From contig NZ_CAKQFJ010000042.1 in assembly GCF_934230905.1 (NCBI RefSeq), positions 1 to 12,234 of the forward strand: a stretch of DNA of 12,234 nt. Direction: 5' to 3'. This document shows positions 7,667-12,234 of this stretch, piece after piece (position 1 is the stretch's first letter; every line of letters begins with the position of its first letter). This DNA is from an uncultured Veillonella sp. Its GTDB lineage: Bacteria; Bacillota; Negativicutes; Veillonellales; Veillonellaceae. The notes under the pieces were generated by a model that saw only the letters and a list, made by a program, of their open reading frames with translations, did not search any database and had not been told where the DNA came from. The position numbers were made by a program, and so were the translations under genes.

Positions 7667-7709
7667 GTCATTACTGGCTAAGAATTAGGTCTTAGCATAG
7701 ATTAATGAC
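7667..7709 (-). other. Intercistronic stem-loop between the DUF1659 and DUF2922 genes
   Basis: Outer arms GTCATTA (7667-7673) and TAATGAC (7703-7709) enclose inner arms GCTAAG (7677-7682) and CTTAGC (7691-7696) with an 8-nt loop. All 13 pairs are perfect. It overlaps the DUF1659 stop codon and has no T-run after it, so it is more likely an mRNA processing or stability element, or a partial attenuator, than a full terminator. Confidence 0.6.
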
Positions 7710-7908
7710 CAAGGGATACTTCGTTGACGCGTACTACGTCAGCAATAGTGTTCTCATAGAGACCCGCTAATGCGGTGCCGACGATTTTAACCGCATCATC
7801 AGTAGCGTCTTCAGCAACGCGTGTGAAAGCGACGTCTTTATATTTCGGTTTATCTTCTGTACCGACATTAAAACGTAACACTAACTTTGTGCGTTTTAGT
7901 TCAGCCAT
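7702..7908 (-). CDS. DUF1659 family protein
   Basis: This 68-residue protein starts MAELKRTKLVLRFNVGTED and ends in a helix and strand (ADVVRVNEVSLGH), fitting DUF1659. No function is known for the family. The start ATG at 7906-7908 follows AAAGGAGGTGATC, an essentially full complement of the 16S rRNA 3' end, so translation should be very strong. A GTG at 7924-7926 lies inside that ribosome site and is rejected. It is the first gene of the two-gene unit with DUF2922, 126 bp apart. Upstream are an intrinsic terminator (8000-8031) and a candidate promoter further right, which suggests leader control. Confidence 0.85.
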   Translation of the reverse strand: MAELKRTKLVLRFNVGTEDKPKYKDVAFTRVAEDATDDAVKIVGTALAGLYENTIADVVRVNEVSLGH

Positions 7909-7999
7909 CTGATCACCTCCTTTCACCTATATACATTCCAAAAAGAGGCCCATGACAAGCAAATTCGTTCAAAAAAGAGGAATAATATTTTTGCCCATG

Positions 8000-8031
8000 A
8001 AAAAACGACCCCAAATCAAGATTTAGAGCCG
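8000..8031 (-). terminator. Minus-strand intrinsic terminator in the DUF1659 leader
   Basis: Read on the minus strand, CGGCTCTAAAT pairs with ATTTGGGGTCG around loop CTTG (8006-8031). The 11 pairs include three G-U pairs, which would be A-C on the plus strand. TTTTTT follows at 8000-8005. No minus-strand gene lies between it and the start of the divergent plus-strand gene at 8277, so it would stop a leader or small RNA. Confidence 0.6.
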
Positions 8032-8044
8032 TACTTTTGTATTT

Positions 8045-8060
8045 AGTTTCACGTGAAACA
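8045..8060. promoter_or_regulatory. parS: parS site (ParB-binding centromere)
   Basis: The sequence AGTTTCACGTGAAACA matches the bacterial parS consensus TGTTTCACGTGAAACA at 15 of 16 bases; the central 14 bp (8046-8059) are a perfect palindrome. ParB/Spo0J clamps load at such sites and recruit SMC for origin segregation. parS sites cluster near oriC, so this places the window in the origin half of the chromosome. It lies in the gap between two divergent genes. Confidence 0.88.
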
Positions 8061-8065
8061 GTGGG

Positions 8066-8081
8066 AAAAATTTAAATTTTT
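8066..8081. repeat. 16-bp perfect AT palindrome next to parS
   Basis: AAAAATTTAAATTTTT is a perfect palindrome starting 5 bp after the parS 16-mer. It is a low-complexity A/T tract, so it may be intrinsically curved DNA or chance. Confidence 0.5.
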
Positions 8082-8115
8082 GTATCTTGAGACACATTAT
8101 TTTCTATGGAAATGT

Positions 8116-8144
8116 ATTATACTTAGTTCATACAGTCACGATAA
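8116..8144 (-). promoter_or_regulatory. Candidate minus-strand promoter of the DUF1659 leader
   Basis: The minus strand has TATAAT (8116-8121) with a weak -35, TTATCG (8139-8144), 17 bp upstream. Transcription would start near 8109, give about 110 nt up to the terminator at 8000-8031, and need read-through to reach the DUF1659 gene. It is a motif match only. Confidence 0.35.
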
Positions 8145-8203
8145 TCATAGTTTTATCGTTGATAGAAACTCAATATAACACAATACATGTTAATATTAGA
8201 GAC

Positions 8204-8242
8204 TTTCACAATTATTTTCACAGTATACATATATGATAGAAT
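8204..8242 (+). promoter_or_regulatory. Promoter of the siroheme protein gene with TTTCACA repeats
   Basis: TAGAAT (8237-8242) with TGa just upstream forms an extended -10; TTTTCA (8215-8220) is a partial -35 at 16-bp spacing. Two direct TTTCACA repeats (8204-8210 and 8216-8222), 12 bp apart, overlap the -35 and may bind a regulator. An imperfect dyad TTGA-N7-TCAA lies further up at 8159-8173. Confidence 0.5.
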
Positions 8243-8276
8243 ATAAGTAGTTCATTACAATTTAGAGGGGATTACA

Positions 8277-9233
8277 ATGGCTCAAATTGCAGGAAATTTA
8301 CAACGAATTAAAAACGGTCAACGCCGTTATGCTATTACACCACGCATTCCAGCGGGTTTTATCCAACCGGATCAATTACAAAAATATATTGATGTGGCCA
8401 ACAAATTTGGTGCTGTCCTTAAATTAACAGGCAGCCAACGCATTATGATTACAAATTTGAAAGCTGAAGACGTAGATGCAGCTTGGGACATGCTCGGCAT
8501 GGAACCAGCTTACATGGTGTCCAACCGCGTGCGCAGCGTCAAGATTTGCCCAGGCACAACGTTCTGTAAACGTGCTAAACAAGACAGCGTACATCTTGGT
8601 ATGCAATTGGAACGCAAATATTTATCCCAAGAAATGCCTAGCAAGATGAAAATCGGCGTGTCCGGCTGTATTAATTCTTGTACTGAAAGCCGCATGAAGG
8701 ATGTGGGCGTTATCGGTTCTGTTGAGGGCTGGAGCGTTTATGCTGGCGGCAGTGGCGGTGCGCATCCACGCATTGGCGACCTCATTGCAGAGGTAACAAC
8801 AGAAAAAGAAGCCCTTGCACTTGTAGACCGCATCATCGAATATTACAAAGCAAATGCACAAATCGAACGAATGGGTGAATTTATCGATCGTATCGGATTA
8901 GACGCTTTCAAAGAAGCTGTATTGGGCGACCTTGAGGGGGCTCCTACCGAAACAAAAACAGCAGAACCTGTTGTGAACTTACCAGGTCACGGCAACGACC
9001 CAGAAGTTGAAGCACCACGCCTAGAACCAGGTCAACCAATTACACCGGATACCATTATCCGCGACATCGTAGATATGTATCCAAATACAGTACCTGTACT
9101 ACAAAGCATTGGTATGGGGTGTCTCGGTTGTCCATCCTCCACAATGGAACCATTATGGCAAGCAGCTGAAATCCACGGCGTTAACGTTTACGACTTAGTC
9201 AATAAATTAGAAACTGCCCGCAAAGGTGCATAA
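8277..9233 (+). CDS. Siroheme/[4Fe-4S] sulfite-reductase-like protein fused to DUF1858
   Basis: This 318-residue cytoplasmic protein has two parts. Residues 1 to about 220 are a single nitrite/sulfite reductase half: a ferredoxin-like part (RRYAITPRIPAGFIQPDQLQ), then the siroheme/[4Fe-4S] ligands Cys91 and Cys97 (CPGTTFC) and Cys131 and Cys135 (GCINSC). This is the layout of low-molecular-weight assimilatory-type sulfite reductases and related small proteins in anaerobes, which reduce sulfite or nitrite with low-potential electrons. After a Pro/Glu-rich linker (about 221-255) comes a DUF1858 domain, PDTIIRDIVDMYPNTVPVLQ and then GCLGC (Cys282, Cys285), a possible redox or metal site. The start has AGAGGGG in front. 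The true substrate (sulfite, nitrite or other) cannot be decided from sequence. Confidence 0.88.
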   Translation: MAQIAGNLQRIKNGQRRYAITPRIPAGFIQPDQLQKYIDVANKFGAVLKLTGSQRIMITNLKAEDVDAAWDMLGMEPAYMVSNRVRSVKICPGTTFCKRAKQDSVHLGMQLERKYLSQEMPSKMKIGVSGCINSCTESRMKDVGVIGSVEGWSVYAGGSGGAHPRIGDLIAEVTTEKEALALVDRIIEYYKANAQIERMGEFIDRIGLDAFKEAVLGDLEGAPTETKTAEPVVNLPGHGNDPEVEAPRLEPGQPITPDTIIRDIVDMYPNTVPVLQSIGMGCLGCPSSTMEPLWQAAEIHGVNVYDLVNKLETARKGA

Positions 9234-9274
9234 TTAATTTCTATACTAAAACTTATACATTCGAGTATATATTT

Positions 9275-9298
9275 GGACCTATGTAACTACATAGGTCC
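9275..9298 (+). terminator. Hairpin after the siroheme gene (weak terminator or processing site)
   Basis: GGACCTATGT (9275-9284) and ACATAGGTCC (9289-9298) form a perfect 10-bp stem with loop AACT. The following bases are CTTCCCC rather than a T-run, so termination would be weak and read-through into the next gene is likely. Confidence 0.5.
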
Positions 9299-9339
9299 CT
9301 TCCCCATTATCATAAAAAAATTATACAAAGGAGTTTATT

Positions 9340-10005
9340 ATGTCCGCATTTTTAGGTCACATTCACTACTGGTTATATCGTAAAATTCAATTACTTGTAG
9401 AGCGTGAAAACTTAATTCTTGAAAAAACGACAAAGGTCGTTGATGATCTTGCTGATGAGTTACACGCCATCTCCGTAGATACGTACGGCGAACCAATCAA
9501 TCCTAGCATTCCATTGGAAAACATTATCGATCACAACAATATTCATGGTTGGTTGGCAAACCAAATCAATATCGCCTCCGTGCGCGAAGCGGCTTTCATC
9601 AAAGATCTGCTCGATACAAATGCTGATGAAAATGCGATTCATGTAGTAACGGCAATTCTCGACGCCTTCGCTGTACAAGGTCAAGCGTGCGGCGTTGTGG
9701 CTCAAGATTCCCTTGAAGAACATACGGCACCGGCAATCTATAATGCCCTACAAAACTTCTATGTAAACGGCATGCCTTGCGACGGTGGCGACCAAATCGT
9801 TGAGGATAGCGCTGACCGCTTTACATGGGTTGGTGACCACCGCTTACAAGCTAGCTACTGGCGCACAGCAGGTGTTGATCCTAAATTCATGATGCTCGCT
9901 TACCAAACATGGTTCGAAGCCTTTGTGAAAGCTATTGATCCTGAATTCGAACTCGTTACTACAGAAGAAAATGGCACACGCTTATATACAATCGCTAAAA
10001 AATAA
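9340..10005 (+). CDS. Conserved-looking hypothetical protein, 221 aa
   Basis: I do not recognise this family. The protein is soluble, with no signal peptide or membrane segment. It starts MSAFLGHIHYWLYRKIQLLV, an amphipathic helix with His7, His9 and Trp11, and is predicted mostly helical to about residue 140. The C-terminal part has a WVGDHRLQASYWRTAG stretch (residues 163-178) and ends in beta-like TRLYTIAKK. Two cysteines (Cys117, Cys147) sit in GQACGVV and GMPCDGG. It follows the siroheme protein gene by 106 bp on the same strand, with AAGGAG before the ATG, and may be co-transcribed through the weak hairpin. A link to sulfur or redox chemistry is suggested only by position. Confidence 0.8.
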   Translation: MSAFLGHIHYWLYRKIQLLVERENLILEKTTKVVDDLADELHAISVDTYGEPINPSIPLENIIDHNNIHGWLANQINIASVREAAFIKDLLDTNADENAIHVVTAILDAFAVQGQACGVVAQDSLEEHTAPAIYNALQNFYVNGMPCDGGDQIVEDSADRFTWVGDHRLQASYWRTAGVDPKFMMLAYQTWFEAFVKAIDPEFELVTTEENGTRLYTIAKK

Positions 10006-10044
10006 ATAGATATTTCTTTCAAAAGTGTAGCTATAAGCACAGAA

Positions 10045-10068
10045 TTGATAAGAAATATCAGTTATAAT
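10045..10068 (+). promoter_or_regulatory. Possible promoter and dyad upstream of the cupin gene
   Basis: TATAAT lies at 10063-10068. Just before it TGATA, five bases and TATCA form an inverted repeat at 10046-10060, which would fall in the -10/-35 spacer. No standard -35 is seen. Leader length would be about 50 nt. Confidence 0.35.
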
Positions 10069-10125
10069 AAAGCCATAAGTTAAAACCTTACTAACACAAG
10101 TATTATATATAGGAGGTGCAGCATT

Positions 10126-10413
10126 ATGGCAGGCACAGTAAAACAAGAATTAGGTTTATTATTCCAAGGCCCTAACTATGTAATCGTAAAAAAAGGTGGC
10201 CAAGCTGGTGAAAAGGTGGAAAAACACAATCATCCTGAAGCCAATGTAATTTTTACTGTTGTAAAAGGTAAAGTACAAGTGTTCCTAAACGAAACCGAAG
10301 AACACGTACTTGTTCCAGGTGAAGTGCTCGAATTTAATGGCGATAACTACATTCAAGCAACACTTGTTGAAGACAGTGAATTTATTGTAAACCTCATTCA
10401 TAAGCCCGAATAA
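10126..10413 (+). CDS. Small single-domain cupin protein
   Basis: This 95-residue protein fits the cupin_2 barrel: KHNHPEANVIFTVVKGKVQV (residues 33-52) is motif 1 and VPGEVLEFNG (63-72) leads motif 2. His34 and His36 are the HxH metal pair. The usual Glu three to four residues later is not present (Glu38 is nearer), and motif 2 lacks the usual His (NYIQA follows), so metal binding may be weak or changed. It may be a sensor or binding protein rather than an enzyme. The ATG has AGGAGGTG before it. It follows the 221-aa gene by 120 bp and has its own possible promoter; a strong terminator lies 40 bp downstream. Confidence 0.85.
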   Translation: MAGTVKQELGLLFQGPNYVIVKKGGQAGEKVEKHNHPEANVIFTVVKGKVQVFLNETEEHVLVPGEVLEFNGDNYIQATLVEDSEFIVNLIHKPE

Positions 10414-10453
10414 AATTATATAGATAAGACCTCCTTTCCTTAGTGTCTATATA

Positions 10454-10517
10454 AAAAAACACCTATATGTGGTAATCGTTACCGTTTTACGTAACGCACC
10501 ATATATAGGTGTTTTTT
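10454..10517 (+). terminator. Long bidirectional terminator after the cupin gene
   Basis: AAAAAACACCTATATGTGGT (10454-10473) pairs with the arm at 10498-10517, which ends in GTTTTTT, with a single G-U in 20 pairs. Inside is a second perfect stem, CGTTAC (10477-10482) with GTAACG (10491-10496). It closes the siroheme-221 aa-cupin run. Confidence 0.92.
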
Positions 10518-10579
10518 ATATGCTATCCCCTAATAACTTACATTCATATCTTAATTTCTATAGAGTACACTGTCGACAC

Positions 10580-10608
10580 TTGCAGACGCTTTTATAAGAG
10601 GATATACT
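10580..10608 (+). promoter_or_regulatory. Sigma-A promoter of the MmcQ/YjbR gene
   Basis: TTGCAG (10580-10585) and TATACT (10603-10608) are separated by 17 bp, the best -35/-10 pair in the window. Start near 10615, leader about 24 nt. The palindrome TGTCGACA lies just upstream of the -35. Confidence 0.7.
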
Positions 10609-10638
10609 AACTATATAAGAGAAAGAGGGAGTCACAAC

Positions 10639-10995
10639 ATGACACGAGAAGACTTAGAAGCATATATTCATAACCAATTTGATGATACAACTACAAATAC
10701 ACCTTGGACGCAGTTTCCACATTACAAGGTCTTTCGTCATCAGGAAAATCGCAAATGGTTTGCATTAATTATGAATATCACCACTGATAAATTAGGGTGG
10801 TCAAAAATTAAGCCTATCGATGTGTTAAATATTAAATGTGAACCCACTATGATCGGTGCATTTCGTAAAGAACCAGGTATATATGCAGCCTACCATATGG
10901 ACAAAGCCCATTGGCTGACTGTTTCCTTAGATGGTTCTGTACCTACTGAAAGAATTAAAATGCTCCTCGATATGAGTTATCGATTAACAAAATAA
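10639..10995 (+). CDS. MmcQ/YjbR family protein
   Basis: This 118-residue protein matches the MmcQ/YjbR fold: an N-terminal helix (MTREDLEAYI), a strand pair around FPHYKVFRHQENRKWFALI (residues 26-44), a central DVLNIKCEPTMIGAFRKEPG (61-80), then HWLTVSLDGS and the closing helix IKMLLDMSYRL. Members are of the CyaY-like or double-wing DNA-binding type; their biological role is mostly unknown, so DNA binding is only an assignment by family. GAGGGAG precedes the ATG. It is a single-gene unit with its own promoter. It ends only 11 bp from the stop codon of the converging Yip1 gene, with no terminator between, so the two transcripts probably overlap. Confidence 0.88.
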   Translation: MTREDLEAYIHNQFDDTTTNTPWTQFPHYKVFRHQENRKWFALIMNITTDKLGWSKIKPIDVLNIKCEPTMIGAFRKEPGIYAAYHMDKAHWLTVSLDGSVPTERIKMLLDMSYRLTK

Positions 10996-11006
10996 ATGAT
11001 GTTCCA

Positions 11007-11600
11007 CTACACTCGTAACCATATAGATGCACCTACTAACAGTACAGCATATACAATAGCAATGATAATAATATGCATCGATGTAGTCTTTAACATTTGA
11101 CGGTATAATCCAAGGGAACAAAGCATATAATATATAGCTAATACAGACGTAATAAGGCCCAAAATGGCATGAATGCTAAACGCAATCATGCCAACTCCGA
11201 TAAGGCTCACTACAACAACAAGCAGTGTACCTATCATGGACAACACAGCTATAGGTAAATCAAATGCCATCGAATAAGAAACAGCAGTAAACGTTTCCTT
11301 AAACGTAAGATCACGATTACTAGTAGCTTTCACATAAAAATAGGCCAATATAAGCCAAAGCCCTTTTAAGAAAAACCAGGCAAAAATAAAACCTAAAATC
11401 GATACAATTGTATCTAACATGGTTGCAGGCGTAATAAGAAATATGATACCATTTTCCACCACCGACAAACCGACCATACTACCAAGCAACCAATACATAA
11501 AAACCAGCGCTTGATCAAACGTGCTGTGCTCCATAACATACGGAATCCCCTTAGACCGCGGATACCGTATCAAATGCCAACAAACCTGCATAAGAGACAT
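11007..11600 (-). CDS. Yip1 family membrane protein
   Basis: This 197-residue integral membrane protein has about five hydrophobic segments (roughly residues 29-56, 61-90, 112-137, 138-166 and 175-195). The cytoplasmic N-terminal stretch contains RYPRSKGIPY, and a polar loop with RDLTFKETF precedes segment 3, the usual Yip1-domain layout. Bacterial members have no assigned role. The ATG has AAGGAGG 7 bp upstream. It has its own promoter just outside the tandem repeat array. Confidence 0.85.
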   Translation of the reverse strand: MSLMQVCWHLIRYPRSKGIPYVMEHSTFDQALVFMYWLLGSMVGLSVVENGIIFLITPATMLDTIVSILGFIFAWFFLKGLWLILAYFYVKATSNRDLTFKETFTAVSYSMAFDLPIAVLSMIGTLLVVVVSLIGVGMIAFSIHAILGLITSVLAIYYMLCSLGLYRQMLKTTSMHIIIIAIVYAVLLVGASIWLRV

Positions 11601-11637
11601 CTACAAAACCTCCTTCGCCGCCCTCAATTACAACTAA

Positions 11638-11666
11638 ATCATACCATAACAAACAAATCAACACAA
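11638..11666 (-). promoter_or_regulatory. Promoter of the Yip1 gene
   Basis: On the minus strand TTGTGT (11661-11666) and TATGAT (11638-11643) are 17 bp apart, and TGg precedes the -10. The -35 box ends two bases before the left border of the tandem repeat. Confidence 0.55.
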
Positions 11667-11836
11667 AACACCCTGCGTCGCCCCTGTTCCTTGGTCTAAA
11701 AAATTAATATCTATCCCTAATAGAGGAAAACAGCCCCCTCTCGAAAAACAACTTACTCCTTTTCCCTACAGTCTAAAAAAATTATATCTTATGTATGATT
11801 GGAAAATAAAAAGACACCCTCCTAAAAACGACTTTT

Positions 11837-11910
11837 CCAGATGCTGTGGATTTTCCTTCAGAAAATCTTACGCCTCTGGATTAGCGATGTGTGGCGCCCA
11901 TACGTCGCTA
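11837..11910 (+). other. Two-hairpin core in tandem unit 1
   Basis: Stem-loop I (11837-11879): outer arms CCAGATGC and GCCTCTGG (one T/C mismatch), internal loop TGTG opposite TTAC, inner arms GATTTTC and GAAAATC, loop CTTCA. Stem-loop II (11882-11910): TAGCGATGTGTGG pairs over 13 positions with CCATACGTCGCTA around loop CGC, with two U-G pairs when read as plus-strand RNA and A-C mismatches on the minus strand. Confidence 0.65.
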
Positions 11911-12097
11911 CGCTCCTCTGTTAGCTCACACCCTGCGTCGCCCCTGTTCCTTGGTCTAAAAAAATTAATATCTATCCCTAATAGAGGAAAACAGCCCCCT
12001 CTCGAAAAACGACTTGCTCCTTTTCCCTACAGTCTAAAAAAATTATATCTTATGTATGATTGGAAAATAAAAAGACACCTTCCTAAAAACGACTTTT

Positions 12098-12171
12098 CCA
12101 GATGCTGTGGATTTTCCTTCAGAAAATCTTACGCCTCTGGATTAGCGATGTGTGGCTCCCATACGTCGCTA
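12098..12171 (+). other. Two-hairpin core in tandem unit 2
   Basis: This is the same two stem-loops as in unit 1, at 12098-12140 and 12143-12171. The only change in the core is the loop of stem II, which reads CTC instead of CGC, so the stems are untouched. Confidence 0.65.
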
Positions 12172-12234
12172 CGCTCCTCTGTTAGCTCACACCCTGCGTC
12201 GCCCCTGTTCCTTGGTCTAAAAAAATTAATATCT

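Larger units (their letters stand above)
11668..12234 (+). repeat. Tandem array, 260/261-bp unit, at least 2.2 copies
   Basis: Unit 1 is 11668-11927, unit 2 about 11928-12188, and a third starts at 12189 and leaves the window. Units 1 and 2 differ at only a few places: one added A in a poly-A run, two A/G changes near 11750/12010, one C/T near 11819/12080 and GCGCC versus GCTCC near 11895/12156. Each unit holds about 155 bp of spacer and the core of about 105 bp that also occurs at 1411-1525. Within the spacer, two stretches beginning GTCTAAAAAA (about 11694 and 11772) look like old internal half-repeats. No open reading frame of note is seen. Confidence 0.92.

Noticed and set aside
7909..7926. 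GTG start extending DUF1659
   Set aside because: It would translate the Shine-Dalgarno sequence; the internal ATG has ideal spacing.
8159..8173. FNR/CRP-type site upstream of the siroheme gene
   Set aside because: The arms TTGA and TCAA are 7 bp apart instead of the 6 expected for FNR, and the position is about 80 bp upstream of the start; too weak to call.
11668..12234. CRISPR array
   Set aside because: The units are 260 bp and identical throughout, with no short repeats separated by unique spacers.

Overview
This is an AT-rich bacterial chromosomal window, most likely from a Negativicutes Firmicute and probably Veillonella or a close relative. Evidence for this is the 821-residue GyrA, the strong AGGAGG-type ribosome binding sites, the DUF1659/DUF2922 gene pair, an SfsA fused to a DUF123 (GIY-YIG) domain, and short Sec-exported proteins. 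The genus is an inference from gene content and style. No rRNA, tRNA, CRISPR array or transposase gene is visible.

Layout. Positions 1-4369 are all on the minus strand: the start of a small exported protein (cut by the left edge), a class II Fic AMP-transferase with a C-terminal winged helix, a dispersed two-hairpin repeat, a second small exported protein related to the first, and gyrA, which starts with GTG. From 4609 the plus strand carries an MFS transporter that ends in a strong bidirectional terminator. It faces an sfsA-DUF123 fusion gene (minus). Further right is a minus-strand pair, DUF1659 then DUF2922, with an intercistronic stem-loop and its own terminator. The 370-bp gap at 7909-8276 holds a near-perfect parS centromere (one mismatch in 16), a 16-bp AT palindrome, and a minus-strand leader that ends in an intrinsic terminator. 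To the right, on the plus strand, come a low-molecular-weight siroheme/[4Fe-4S] sulfite-reductase-like protein fused to DUF1858, an unrecognised 221-aa protein, and a small cupin. A long bidirectional hairpin terminator follows, then an MmcQ/YjbR gene converging on a Yip1-family membrane protein gene.

The right end (11668-12234) is noncoding. It is a tandem array with a 260/261-bp period that runs out of the window. Each unit contains a core of about 100 bp that recurs, diverged, at 1411-1525. The core is predicted to form two stem-loops. Between the diverged copies several stem pairs change together or by G-U replacement, and the internal-loop bases TGTG/TTAC are kept. This is the most interesting unexplained signal in the window.

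How the genes relate. gyrA and parS both suggest an origin-proximal location. The siroheme protein, the 221-aa protein and the cupin form a plus-strand run that may serve sulfur or redox metabolism, but only the first has a recognisable catalytic signature. The Fic gene sits between two related exported-protein genes and has an operator-like inverted repeat in its own upstream region.
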